From Paenibacillus alkaliterrae (GTDB taxonomy: Bacteria > Bacillota > Bacilli > Paenibacillales > Paenibacillaceae), in contig NZ_JAKGAP010000063.1 of the NCBI RefSeq assembly GCF_021532375.1, positions 1 to 36,466 of the forward strand: a stretch of 36,466 nt of DNA, in the 5' to 3' direction. The notes under the pieces were generated by a model. The model ran no database searches. It worked only from the letters and a program-made list of their open reading frames with translations, and was not told the DNA's origin. The translations under genes were made by a program, and so were the position numbers. How positions within the stretch are numbered: the stretch's first letter is position 1; the number at the start of each line of letters is the position of its first letter. Positions 8,166-16,304 of this stretch are shown in pieces.

Positions 8166-9521
8166 TTAAAGCTGTTTCAAGAACGCAACAATCGTAAGCA
8201 GTCCCTTGTCGAAGTTCTCCAGATTGAAATGCTCGTTAGGAGCATGCAGATTTTCGTCCGGGAGGCCGAAGCCCATCATCACGACGGGAGCCCTTAATAC
8301 GCGGGAGAACGTCTCGACAATGGGGATCGATCCGCCATCCTTCGTGAACAGAGCGCGAGTGCCGTATACTTGTTCATAGGCGTCAGCTGCCTTTTGAAGC
8401 ATGGGATGTGATGGATCCATGTTGAACGCACGGGCTTGTTCACCGCGCTTAATAACCAGCTTTGCTCCGGGCCCGACATGCGACTCCAGATGAGCTGCAA
8501 TTTTATCTAATACCTGTGATGGATCCTGATCGCCGACAAGCCGGCATGTGATTTTGGCATGCGCTTCCTTTGGGATGACGGTTTTCGTGCCCTCACCTTG
8601 AAACCCTCCATATACGCCGTTCAGCTCAAGAGTTGGTCTTGCACCCGTTCGTTCAACAAATGAATAGCCTTCTTCTCCATACAAAGCTTCGAGACCGAGA
8701 TTCGTTCTTAATTGTTCTTCATTATGATTTTGCTTGAGGAATTCTTCGCGCATGTCTGCGGAAAGCTCCGGTACTCCTTCATAGAAGCCATCGATCGCCA
8801 CTCTTCCTTTGTCGTCGTGCAGAGAGTCGAGCAGGGAGATCAGTGCATGCAGCGCGTTTGGAACGCCGCCGCCGAAGGTGCCCGAATGCAGATCTGTATT
8901 GGCGGTAGCTACCGTCACTTCGAGCGAGCATAGTCCGCGCAGTCCCGTGGAAATTGCAGGCTTTCCTTTGGCAAGAAGCGATGTATCGGAAATAAGCACG
9001 ACGTCTGTTGCCAGCTTGTCCTCATTGGCTTTCATGAAGGCAGGCAGATTAGGGCTTGAAATTTCTTCTTCCCCCTCGATACAAAACTTCACGTTTACCG
9101 GAAGCGCGTTTTCTTGACTTAGAAGCGCCTCAATTGCCTTCACATGCAGGAAAAGCTGCCCTTTATCGTCTGTAGCACCGCGGGCATATAACTTGCCGTC
9201 GCGGATGGCCGGTTCGAAAGGAGGAGTCTCCCAGAGGTGAAGCGGATCAACCGGCTGCACATCATAATGACCGTAGATGAGTACCGTCGGTTTGCCTGGA
9301 GCCTGAATATGCTCGGCATATACGACCGGATGCCCTTCGGTGGGGTGGATCTTGACATTCGCAAGACCAGCCTTCTCTAATTTGGCAGCAATCCATTGCG
9401 CAGCCTCATTTATGTCTTTCTTATGTTCGGACAAAGCGGAAATGCTCGGTATGGTTAGAAATTGCTTCAGCTCATCCAAATGTTGTTCTCTCATGTTCTG
9501 AAAATAAGTCTCATAGCTCAC
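8166..9521 (-). CDS. M20 family dipeptidase
   Basis: This is a cytoplasmic zinc dipeptidase or amidohydrolase of the M20 (CNDP/ArgE-DapE) family, 451 residues, full length. It hydrolyses short peptides without a signal for export. Two-metal site landmarks are visible: GHYDVQP (His85, Asp87), GATDDKG (bridging Asp118), the catalytic EGEEEISS (149-156), SDTS, and the C-terminal His in LPDENLHAPNEHF. The central dimerisation domain contains the typical LHSGTFGGGVPNALHAL segment. The start is GTG 9521, with AGGAGG nine bases upstream. A TTTACT/TATACT promoter lies just before it, and it is divergent from the DEAD-box helicase gene. Confidence 0.92.
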   Translation of the reverse strand: MSYETYFQNMREQHLDELKQFLTIPSISALSEHKKDINEAAQWIAAKLEKAGLANVKIHPTEGHPVVYAEHIQAPGKPTVLIYGHYDVQPVDPLHLWETPPFEPAIRDGKLYARGATDDKGQLFLHVKAIEALLSQENALPVNVKFCIEGEEEISSPNLPAFMKANEDKLATDVVLISDTSLLAKGKPAISTGLRGLCSLEVTVATANTDLHSGTFGGGVPNALHALISLLDSLHDDKGRVAIDGFYEGVPELSADMREEFLKQNHNEEQLRTNLGLEALYGEEGYSFVERTGARPTLELNGVYGGFQGEGTKTVIPKEAHAKITCRLVGDQDPSQVLDKIAAHLESHVGPGAKLVIKRGEQARAFNMDPSHPMLQKAADAYEQVYGTRALFTKDGGSIPIVETFSRVLRAPVVMMGFGLPDENLHAPNEHFNLENFDKGLLTIVAFLKQL

Positions 9522-9552
9522 AGGTTTGAACCTCCTAATCCGTTATAACTTA

Positions 9553-9580
9553 AGTATACGTCTTCGATCAGATTAGTAAA
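9553..9580 (-). promoter_or_regulatory. SigA-type promoter for the dipeptidase gene
   Basis: Read on the minus strand: TTTACT (9575-9580), a 16-base spacer, TATACT (9553-9558), about 30 bases before the GTG start. This is a good position and spacing for a housekeeping promoter. Confidence 0.6.
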
Positions 9581-9677
9581 ACTGCCCAGAAATCTAAATA
9601 AAGCCCTGTTAATCGGGAATCTGTGTTACTATTACTTGTTATGACATAAAGGGACGTTTAAAATTAAGGAGAGAAAA

Positions 9678-10946
9678 ATGACATTTAATGAATTGAATAT
9701 TGTACCCGAGATTCTAAACGCGTTAAGCAAAGAGAACTATACGACGCCGACACCTATACAAGAACAGGCGATTCCAGCTGTATTAGCCGGCAGAGATTTA
9801 CTTGGCTGCGCTCAGACTGGAACGGGGAAGACGGCCGCATTTGCCGTTCCGATTGTCCAGCTATTAAGTGAACAGCCCAATAAACCTCATACAGGGCGCC
9901 GTATTCGCTCATTGATTTTAACACCAACAAGAGAACTTGCTCTTCAGATTTATGACAACATTCAAGCCTATAGTCAATATACCCAGTTGCGCTGTTCTGC
10001 TATTATTGGGGGTGTTTCACAAAAAGCGCAGGAGCGGGCGCTAAAGCAAGGTGCGGACATTGTTATTGCAACTCCGGGCAGACTCAACGATTTAGTGAAT
10101 CAGAAATGTATTGACTTACAATATGTCCAAATACTGGTACTTGATGAAGCCGACAGAATGCTGGATATGGGCTTTATTCATGATGTGAAGAAAATCATCG
10201 CGAAAATGCCTAAAAAAAGACAGACGCTTTTCTTCTCGGCAACGATGCCGCCGGAAATAGCCAGTATGGTTAAATCGCTATTGGTCAATCCAGTGAAAGT
10301 AAATATCATTCCGGTAACTGCGTCTGTGGAGCGGATAAAGCAATCCATTTATATGATCGCGAAGGAAAACAAGCAAAAACAATTGAATCTTCTTTTGCAA
10401 GATAAATCCATTGCTTCGGCACTGGTGTTTACCCGGACCAAGCATAGCGCTGACCGTGTTGTAAAGGAACTGAGACATGCGGATATTTCCGCAGAGGCCA
10501 TTCATGGCAACAAATCTCAGAATAATCGCCAGCTTGCACTCAGCAATTTCAAGAGCGGCGTAACGCGCGTGCTGGTAGCGACGGATATCGCAGCAAGAGG
10601 AATCGATATTGATGAGCTTTCCCATGTGATCAACTTCAACCTTCCTAATATTCCGGAAACATATGTTCATCGCATTGGCCGTACAGGCCGAGCAGGACTA
10701 AGCGGGACCGCGATTTCCTTCTGCGAAACGGAGGAGCTTCCGTATCTCAAGGTCATTGAGAAATTGATCGGTAAGACCATTCCCGAAATCGAAGACCAAC
10801 CTTATCGAATGCAGATTGCGAATCAGCCTTTAAAGGGCGGGGGACCATCGGCTTCCGTTGCTGCCAAACCTGCGAAATCCAAGGCGATCCCGGCGCGCAA
10901 GCCCAAGTCCGAGTGGTTCCGGAAGAGTCGTAAAACAAGCAGATAA
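9678..10946 (+). CDS. rhlE: DEAD-box ATP-dependent RNA helicase, RhlE-like
   Basis: This is an SF2 RNA helicase of 422 residues that unwinds structured RNA and is usually tied to cold adaptation, mRNA decay or ribosome assembly. All core motifs are present: Q motif (PTPIQEQAI), I (AQTGTGKT, Lys51), Ia (PTRELALQ), II (DEAD, 156-159), III (SAT), V (ATDIAARGID) and VI (HRIGRTGRAG). The MLDMGFIHD and FTRTKHSADR segments resemble RhlE more than CshA or DbpA, so the symbol is a similarity call. The C-terminal tail (about 380-422) is short, basic and Lys/Arg/Pro-rich, as in RNA-anchoring tails. The ribosome binding site is AAGGAGAG just before ATG. It is monocistronic with its own terminator. Confidence 0.88.
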   Translation: MTFNELNIVPEILNALSKENYTTPTPIQEQAIPAVLAGRDLLGCAQTGTGKTAAFAVPIVQLLSEQPNKPHTGRRIRSLILTPTRELALQIYDNIQAYSQYTQLRCSAIIGGVSQKAQERALKQGADIVIATPGRLNDLVNQKCIDLQYVQILVLDEADRMLDMGFIHDVKKIIAKMPKKRQTLFFSATMPPEIASMVKSLLVNPVKVNIIPVTASVERIKQSIYMIAKENKQKQLNLLLQDKSIASALVFTRTKHSADRVVKELRHADISAEAIHGNKSQNNRQLALSNFKSGVTRVLVATDIAARGIDIDELSHVINFNLPNIPETYVHRIGRTGRAGLSGTAISFCETEELPYLKVIEKLIGKTIPEIEDQPYRMQIANQPLKGGGPSASVAAKPAKSKAIPARKPKSEWFRKSRKTSR

Positions 10947-10992
10947 AGCGAGAACATTGATTGACGGCAAAAGACCATACAATAATTTAGGA

Positions 10993-11030
10993 GAAGTAGG
11001 GAACGAAATAAAACCCTGCTTCTTTTTCTT
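10993..11030 (+). terminator. Terminator of the DEAD-box helicase gene
   Basis: The 9-bp stem GAAGTAGGG / CCCTGCTTC (one T-G pair) has a 12-base loop and is followed by five T's. Confidence 0.75.
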
Positions 11031-11194
11031 TGGAGATTTGAGGAGAAGTACCAGACCGTAGTGAAACGGAGCTACCCGAATTGTGAACCGGTCGGAGGAC
11101 GAGTGGTTAAACAAAGTCGAAGCGGTTGCGCCGCGCCCGCCGCTTCAAAGAATGCGAGGCAATTTCAGTAACGGATGCTATAAGGAAACCCCGC

Positions 11195-11233
11195 TTTACA
11201 AAAACTACTTCTCCATTTAACGGTCACACAATA
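11195..11233 (+). promoter_or_regulatory. Pho-box-like direct repeats (weak)
   Basis: Hexamers at 11-base spacing upstream of the phosphoesterase gene: TTTACA (11195), TACTTC (11206), TTAACG (11217), ACAATA (11228). Bacillus PhoP sites are tandem TT(A/C/T)ACA repeats about 11 bases apart. Only the first and third match well, so this is a candidate only. The rest of 11031-11258 holds a small hairpin (GAAGCGG...CCGCTTC) and nothing else I can name. Confidence 0.2.
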
Positions 11234-11258
11234 CTTGGCCTATACCATGAAGGAGGTA

Positions 11259-11294
11259 ATGACAAATTTGGTTAAGCCGGGAGGAGAGCAATGA
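11259..11294 (+). CDS. Possible 11-residue leader peptide overlapping the phosphoesterase start
   Basis: A tiny ORF (MTNLVKPGGEQ) follows a near-perfect AAGGAGGT at 11250-11257. It stops at a TGA whose bases overlap the next gene's ATG in an ATGA arrangement, and its last codons contain the GGAGGAGA used by the downstream gene. This geometry favours translational coupling. It could be a true leader peptide or a chance upstream start; its sequence has no run of a single regulatory amino acid. Confidence 0.35.
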   Translation: MTNLVKPGGEQ

Positions 11295-12136
11295 TGAGAT
11301 TAGTTCTGATGGGAGATTTGCATTATCACGAAATCGATAAGTCGGTTCCGGGATTGCTGGAGGCGCGGACAGCTTTCTATCACACCTTGCTGGGACGTTT
11401 TCTGGATATGGATGCAGAATTGCATATATCGCTTGGGGACCTTACGAATTTTGGATCAGCCTTGGAGCTGCAGGAGGTTTACAAGCTGTTGCAGCGCGAG
11501 GATAGAACGTTTATCCATGTGCTGGGCAACCATGATCTCTATTGGCAGACGAGAAGGGAAGTGCTGGAGATTACGGGCCAGCAGCGTTATCATGCCATTG
11601 ACACCGAGACTGCGATGCTGGTGTTTCTCGACACGGCCAAAGAGTTGGACTTCGAAGACTGGGGCGGCTGGCTCGACGGAGAACAGCTGCAGTGGCTGGA
11701 AAGCATGGTTGAGGCATCCGGAACGAAGCCGCTCCTCGTCTTCGGCCATCATCCCGTCTATAACACAACGGCAAGATCGGAAAGAGAGAAGGGCTCGATC
11801 CATCCGAGCATTGACATGTGGCGCATTTTGAACCGGAAAAAAGGGGTCGGCGTCTATTTCAACGGTCACACGCATGTGGATTCGATCGTTGCGCAAAACA
11901 ACTGGACCTTCGTGCAGTTATCCGCCTGTCTGGATCAACACGGCTTCCGGATCGTGGAATTCGCTGAAGAGGAGATCCGAATCTCTGCAGTAGATATTAC
12001 GGACGCAGACGTTCTGGAGAACGCCCCTCTGCTGCATCAGCATATGGTGCATTTCAGCCATAACCCTGACGCCCGGGGGACAGACGCAGATCGCGAGATT
12101 GTTGTATCTTTGTTGACCGCTGCACAACAGAAATAA
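11291..12136 (+). CDS. Calcineurin-like metallophosphoesterase (possible GpdQ/class III cyclic-nucleotide PDE type)
   Basis: This is a two-metal phosphoesterase of 281 residues. All ligand blocks are visible: GDLH (Asp9, His11), GDLTN (Asp50), GNHD (80-82), GHHP (His153/154) and GHTH (His193/195). The order and spacing match class III cyclic-nucleotide phosphodiesterases and the glycerophosphodiesterase GpdQ. It has no signal peptide, so it is cytoplasmic. It lies 18 bases before glpP and upstream of a Ugp transporter with two GDPD genes, so hydrolysis of glycerophosphodiesters in the cell is the most economical role. That is inference from context; a cyclic-AMP or other phosphodiester substrate remains possible. 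GGAGGAGA at 11280 serves ATG 11291 or ATG 11294. Confidence 0.8.
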   Translation: MMRLVLMGDLHYHEIDKSVPGLLEARTAFYHTLLGRFLDMDAELHISLGDLTNFGSALELQEVYKLLQREDRTFIHVLGNHDLYWQTRREVLEITGQQRYHAIDTETAMLVFLDTAKELDFEDWGGWLDGEQLQWLESMVEASGTKPLLVFGHHPVYNTTARSEREKGSIHPSIDMWRILNRKKGVGVYFNGHTHVDSIVAQNNWTFVQLSACLDQHGFRIVEFAEEEIRISAVDITDADVLENAPLLHQHMVHFSHNPDARGTDADREIVVSLLTAAQQK

Positions 12137-12154
12137 TACGAGGAGGCCGCAGAG

Positions 12155-12781
12155 ATGAAGAACCCAATGAACCATGACGCATTTTTCAAAGGCCTTGCTG
12201 CGCACAGGAGAATCGCTTCCATCAAGGATCCGAGACATATCGAAATCGCTCTGTCGCTTCGCAGCCAATTAAGCGGCATCTTTCTGTTAACAGGTCACAT
12301 CGGTGTCGTGAAGGGCTATGTCGACGTGTTCAAGGAGCATCAGCTGCCGGTCTTCCTGCACCTCGATAAGATTGGCGGCCTCAGCACGGACAACTACGGT
12401 CTCGAATATTTGGCGAAGGCCATCAAGCCGACCGGCATTATTTCGACGAAAACCAATGTGGTGAAAACCGCGAAGAAAATGGATTTGATCACCATTCAAC
12501 GCTTCTTTCTCGTCGACACCGAAGGGCTGGACAATATCGCCAAGAGCCTCTGCCAAATCGAGCCTGACATCATTGAAGTGATGCCTGCCCGGATTCCCGA
12601 CATGATCGGCAAGGTGAAAGCATTCACCTCTATCCCTATTATTACCGGGGGACTATTGTATGAGCAAAGTCAGGCGGAGGAGTGTTTGAACCATGGAGCA
12701 ACAGCCATCTCATCGTCCAACCCTGAGCTGTGGAAAGGCGCGGAGCCTCTTCCAGACAAGAAGATCCGGCTTATCGTATAA
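12155..12781 (+). CDS. glpP: Glycerol-3-phosphate responsive antiterminator GlpP
   Basis: This is a GlpP-family RNA-binding regulator of 208 residues with a TIM-barrel-like fold that, with glycerol-3-phosphate bound, prevents termination in glp leader RNAs. Recognisable segments are LTGHIGVVKGYVDVF, PVFLHLDKIGGLSTD, IKPTGIISTKTNVV, QRFFLVDTEGLDN, EVMPARIPDMIGKVKAF, and the phosphate-loop-like ITGGLLYEQSQAEECLNHG. It is slightly longer than B. subtilis GlpP. The ribosome binding site is GAGGAGG, and the gene is 18 bases after the phosphoesterase, so the two are co-transcribed. The next operon starts with a large leader terminator (12895-12950), which is the obvious GlpP target. Confidence 0.88.
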   Translation: MKNPMNHDAFFKGLAAHRRIASIKDPRHIEIALSLRSQLSGIFLLTGHIGVVKGYVDVFKEHQLPVFLHLDKIGGLSTDNYGLEYLAKAIKPTGIISTKTNVVKTAKKMDLITIQRFFLVDTEGLDNIAKSLCQIEPDIIEVMPARIPDMIGKVKAFTSIPIITGGLLYEQSQAEECLNHGATAISSSNPELWKGAEPLPDKKIRLIV

Positions 12782-12894
12782 GTTTTGCCTCCCTGGGTGA
12801 ATTCACATAATCTTTGCAATCAGATAACACAGCGTTAATAGTTGACCTGTATCATTCATTATGAAAAGTAAATAGCAATCGGTTGGAGCAATGG

Positions 12895-12950
12895 AGAAAC
12901 CTTATCCGCTGCGGACGTCATGTCCGCGGCAGGATTAAGGTTTCTTTTTT
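12895..12950 (+). terminator. Leader terminator, probable GlpP antitermination target
   Basis: A very long hairpin has left arm 12895-12916 and right arm 12922-12945, paired throughout except for two single-base bulges and one T-G pair. It has a five-base loop and six T's (12945-12950). It stands in the 5' leader of ugpB, 47 bases before the start codon and 114 bases after glpP, so it would stop transcription into the transporter operon unless antitermination occurs. No clear SigA promoter was found between glpP and the hairpin (TTGACC at 12842 lacks a good -10). Confidence 0.8.
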
Positions 12951-12996
12951 ATGCTATCGGCCTATTTCAAACAAAGAAAAGGTGGAGGATTGGACA

Positions 12997-14334
12997 ATGG
13001 TTAAGAAGCTTACTGCACTCTCGCTTGCAATTTTTATGGTAGTGGTATTGGCGGCTTGCGGATCTAACGGTACGAATGGCACGAATGGCAGCACTGGCAA
13101 CGCAAACAGCGGGGCTAAAGCGGAGAGCACGGATTCCGCAGCATCCGAGAAAATCGTCATTAAGTACTGGTACGCGTTCGGCGACAAAATCGAGGAAGCG
13201 AAGCTGCACATGGTCAAGGAATTCAACGAATCGCAGGGCAAAATCGAAGTTATTGCAGAGCACCAAGGCGGTTACGACGATCTTCATGCCAAAGTACAGG
13301 CGGCATTCGCAGCGGGAGACGCTCCTGCGGTAACCGATCTTGAAATTGCGTCAACCGGCGTGTTTGCCCGTTCCGGCATGCTGGAAGAGCTGACGACTTA
13401 CGCGGACAGAGATAAGGATCAGCTACAGCTTGAAGATTTCAATCCCGGCTTAATGGGGAATGCCTACGTGGACGACAAGCTGTTCGGCCTTCCTTTCATG
13501 CGCAGCACACCGATTTTGTACAAAAATGTCACGATGCTGAAGGACGCCGGCCTCGATCCGGAAGGTCCGAAGACATGGGATGAGCTGGAGCAGTATTCCC
13601 GCGTTTTGAAGGAGAAGGGGAAAGTCGGCATGACGGTGGCTGCCGATATCTGGTTCTATGAAGCGCTGGTTGCCCAAAGCGGCGGACAAATGCTGAGCGA
13701 GGATGGCAAATCGGCTGCATTTAATACACCGGAAGGCGTAGCTCCGGTAGAGTTCTGGAAGAAATTAGCCGGCGAAGGTCTCATTAAAATACCGGTAGGC
13801 GACGAAGCGGGAGCTACCGCGGATAAAGACTGGGCGAATCAAATGTCGGCTTTCAAGTTCGGCTCCACCGCGGGAGTAACCGGAAGTCTGGAAATCGCGA
13901 AGGGCAACGGTTTTGAACTGGTAACGGCGTTTATGCCTGCTAACGCAAGCTACGGCGTTCCGACCGGCGGCGCCCAGCTTGTCATGACTTCGAAGAGCAC
14001 TGATGAAGAGAAAGAAGCGGCTTGGGAGTTCATGAAATGGATGACAACCAAGGAAAATACGATCTACCAGCATAAGTATCTCGGCTACCTGCCGACCCGT
14101 CTATCGGCCATAGAAAGCGAAGAGCTGAAGGCGCATTTTGCAGAACATCCGCAGTTTAAGGTAGCCGTGGATCAATTGGAATATGCTAGACCGCGTCCGA
14201 TGGAGAACGCATATCCGGAAGTGGCCAAAATAGTTAGGCAAGCGATCGAAAAGGCCATTCTCGATCCGAAAACATCCCCGCAGGATTCGCTCAATGAAGC
14301 GGCGGAGAAAGCAAATAAACTGCTTAGCAAATAA
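12997..14334 (+). CDS. ugpB: Ugp-type ABC transporter substrate-binding lipoprotein
   Basis: This is an extracellular solute-binding protein of family 1, 445 residues. The N-terminus is a lipoprotein signal: MVKKLTALSLA, hydrophobic core, LAAC lipobox with Cys at about residue 21. A Gly/Asn/Ser/Thr linker follows, and then the binding domain from VIKYWYAFGD. The AADIWFYEALVAQSGG and YGVPTGGAQLVMTSK segments fit the UgpB clade. ATG 12997 is chosen because GGTGGAGG lies just upstream and it begins the signal peptide; the longer open frame from 12883 would run through the leader terminator. Context (glpP upstream, GDPD genes downstream) supports glycerol-3-phosphate or glycerophosphodiester as ligand. 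The ligand is inferred, not read from residues. Confidence 0.88.
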   Translation: MVKKLTALSLAIFMVVVLAACGSNGTNGTNGSTGNANSGAKAESTDSAASEKIVIKYWYAFGDKIEEAKLHMVKEFNESQGKIEVIAEHQGGYDDLHAKVQAAFAAGDAPAVTDLEIASTGVFARSGMLEELTTYADRDKDQLQLEDFNPGLMGNAYVDDKLFGLPFMRSTPILYKNVTMLKDAGLDPEGPKTWDELEQYSRVLKEKGKVGMTVAADIWFYEALVAQSGGQMLSEDGKSAAFNTPEGVAPVEFWKKLAGEGLIKIPVGDEAGATADKDWANQMSAFKFGSTAGVTGSLEIAKGNGFELVTAFMPANASYGVPTGGAQLVMTSKSTDEEKEAAWEFMKWMTTKENTIYQHKYLGYLPTRLSAIESEELKAHFAEHPQFKVAVDQLEYARPRPMENAYPEVAKIVRQAIEKAILDPKTSPQDSLNEAAEKANKLLSK

Positions 14335-14367
14335 TAAAGCTTTTGCAGAGCTGAGAGGTTACACAAT

Positions 14368-15279
14368 ATGTTCAACGAGAATTGGTTGTCCGCGGTTAAA
14401 GTTATTATTTTCGACATGGACGGTACGCTGTATCAGGAAGACACGTACTTGGAGCGTTATATTCGTTATCTGCTGGAGGGAACAGAGCACGAGGGAGAGA
14501 CCGAGGCTGTCGTCAGCGCGGGAAGAGCTATTTTGACGGGAGAGCATCCTTTCCAATTCGGACATTTCTATCATACGCAGGATAATGTGGCGTTGGTGCG
14601 GCATGAGGAAAGCTTCGTTCAAGGCTTTACGTGGGAAGGGACCGCGATCGATGAACGTGCCCGCGCGTATGGACAATTGTCGTCCCAGGCTCCTCATCTG
14701 ATCCATATCGGCGATCCGTGGGGAATTGCGGCGGTCGTCCGTCACAAATATAAGTTGTCCGAAGAGAAGCAGCAGTCGGCTTTCGTAAGGGTCCGCGAGG
14801 AGATGATCCTCGAACCCTATCATTTCGAGTTCCGCAGCGATCTGTTTCAAGCGATGGAAGAACTTACTGCCGTGGACCGGAAGATTCTCATGACGAATAC
14901 GTATTTGGAGTCCGGAATCGAGTTCCTGAATTACATGGAGATTCATCATTTGTTCGAAGAAGTGTATTGCGGTGCGGAGAAGCCGCTTGGCCTGAGCAGT
15001 TATTTCGCGTCCCTGCTGGAGCAGGGGTATCAGGCTCATGAAATTTTGTCGATCGGTGATAACACATGGAATGATCTGCACCCGGTCAAGCGAATGGGCG
15101 GCAGAACCTGCTTTATTTCCCCTTACCCGACCAGCGATCCGGAAGCCTGGGATTTGCGGCTAACCACACTGGATGAGCTTGAGCAGCTCATGCGTGCGAT
15201 TCAGGAATCCATTACAAGGAGGACCATATCGGATGGCAAAGATCGAGCTGAAAAATATAAGCAAGAAATTCAAAGATGA
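14368..15279 (+). CDS. HAD-family phosphatase in the ugp operon
   Basis: This is a haloacid dehalogenase-type hydrolase of 303 residues. Motif I is FDMDGTLY (nucleophile Asp16, Asp18), motif II MTNT, motif III Lys in GAEKPLG, and motif IV SIGDNTWNDLHP; a large helical cap lies between motifs I and II. It has no export signal. It sits between the binding-protein gene and the ATPase gene and overlaps the latter by 47 bases, so it is bound into the operon. A role in dephosphorylating an imported phospho-compound such as glycerol-phosphate is a reasonable inference. The family is too broad to fix the substrate. Confidence 0.8.
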   Translation: MFNENWLSAVKVIIFDMDGTLYQEDTYLERYIRYLLEGTEHEGETEAVVSAGRAILTGEHPFQFGHFYHTQDNVALVRHEESFVQGFTWEGTAIDERARAYGQLSSQAPHLIHIGDPWGIAAVVRHKYKLSEEKQQSAFVRVREEMILEPYHFEFRSDLFQAMEELTAVDRKILMTNTYLESGIEFLNYMEIHHLFEEVYCGAEKPLGLSSYFASLLEQGYQAHEILSIGDNTWNDLHPVKRMGGRTCFISPYPTSDPEAWDLRLTTLDELEQLMRAIQESITRRTISDGKDRAEKYKQEIQR

Positions 15280-16303
15280 TATCGTGATTCAGGATTTGAA
15301 TTTAACGATTAAGGACGGGTCGTTTACGGTTCTTGTCGGACCGTCGGGCTGCGGCAAATCAACGACCTTGCGCATGGTAGCCGGGCTTGAGAAGCAATCC
15401 GGCGGAGAGATTTGGATCGATGACAAATGCGTAAACGATACGCCGCCCGGGCTGCGGGACGTGGCGATGGTTTTTCAGAACTATGCCCTGTATCCGACGA
15501 TGACCGTTCGCGGCAATATCGAATTCGGACTTAAGAATAGAGGCGTTGCGAGAACCGAGCGCGAGAAGCTGGTGAAGGACATTTCTGAGATTGTCGGGTT
15601 GACGCCGCATCTGGATAAGAAGCCGCAGAACCTGTCCGGAGGACAGCGTCAGCGGGTTGCCCTCGCGCGTGCGATGGTGAAGAAGCCGAAGGTGTTCATT
15701 CTCGATGAGCCCTTGTCCAATCTGGACGCCAAGCTGCGGAACCAGATGAGAACGGAGCTGATTCAGCTTCACAAGCGGCTGGGAACCACCTTTGTCTACG
15801 TGACGCATGATCAGGTGGAAGCCATGTCCATGGGGGATGAGATCGTCGTGATGAACAAGGGGGTCATTCAGCAGGCCGACTCTCCGATGAAGCTCTATCA
15901 CGATCCGGCAAATTTATTTACCGCCGAGTTTATCGGAACCCCGGCTATGAACATGATAAATATGAGGGATGTGCAGGGCCTGGATATTCAGACGGCCGCC
16001 AGCATCGGCAGCGTAGGCTTCCGTCCGGAGCAAGGTCTCATCAACGCAAATTCGGATATTGAAGGTTACGCCATAGAAGGCGAGATCTTAACCCGCGAGA
16101 GCCTTGGGGCGGAGCATATTTATCAGATTCAGTCGCGGACAGGCGTGTTTTTTGTCAAAACCTTCCTTACGCCCTTAGAGACCGCCGATCGCGTAAAGGT
16201 TACGGTCCCGTACGGCCAGCTCTATTATTTCGGCCTGAACGGGGAAAGGCTGCGCGGCATCGAGACAAGCACGAAACGGCTGGTTGCCGCCGGAGGGGTC
16301 TGA
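15233..16303 (+). CDS. ugpC: Ugp-type ABC transporter ATP-binding protein
   Basis: This is an ABC ATPase of the MalK/UgpC (CUT1) type, 356 residues, that energises import at the inner face of the membrane. Walker A is GPSGCGKST (36-44), the Q-loop is in FQNYALYPTM, the signature is LSGGQRQRVALARA, Walker B is VFILDEPLSNLD and the switch His is in VTHDQ. A C-terminal OB/TOBE-type domain (about 240-356) follows. The start ATG 15233 is preferred over upstream in-frame codons because it begins the family-typical MAKIELKNISK and has AAGGAGG at 15216-15222. It overlaps the end of the HAD gene, suggesting translational coupling. The permease gene starts one base after its stop. Confidence 0.92.
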   Translation: MAKIELKNISKKFKDDIVIQDLNLTIKDGSFTVLVGPSGCGKSTTLRMVAGLEKQSGGEIWIDDKCVNDTPPGLRDVAMVFQNYALYPTMTVRGNIEFGLKNRGVARTEREKLVKDISEIVGLTPHLDKKPQNLSGGQRQRVALARAMVKKPKVFILDEPLSNLDAKLRNQMRTELIQLHKRLGTTFVYVTHDQVEAMSMGDEIVVMNKGVIQQADSPMKLYHDPANLFTAEFIGTPAMNMINMRDVQGLDIQTAASIGSVGFRPEQGLINANSDIEGYAIEGEILTRESLGAEHIYQIQSRTGVFFVKTFLTPLETADRVKVTVPYGQLYYFGLNGERLRGIETSTKRLVAAGGV

Positions 16304-16304
16304 C

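Noticed and set aside
12883..12996. Longer N-terminus for the Ugp binding protein starting at 12883
   Set aside because: It would be translated through the leader terminator hairpin and would place 38 residues before a clear lipoprotein signal peptide.
15359..15901. 180-codon minus-strand open frame inside ugpC
   Set aside because: It is a shadow of the ABC ATPase gene, His/Arg/Gln-rich with no recognisable domain.
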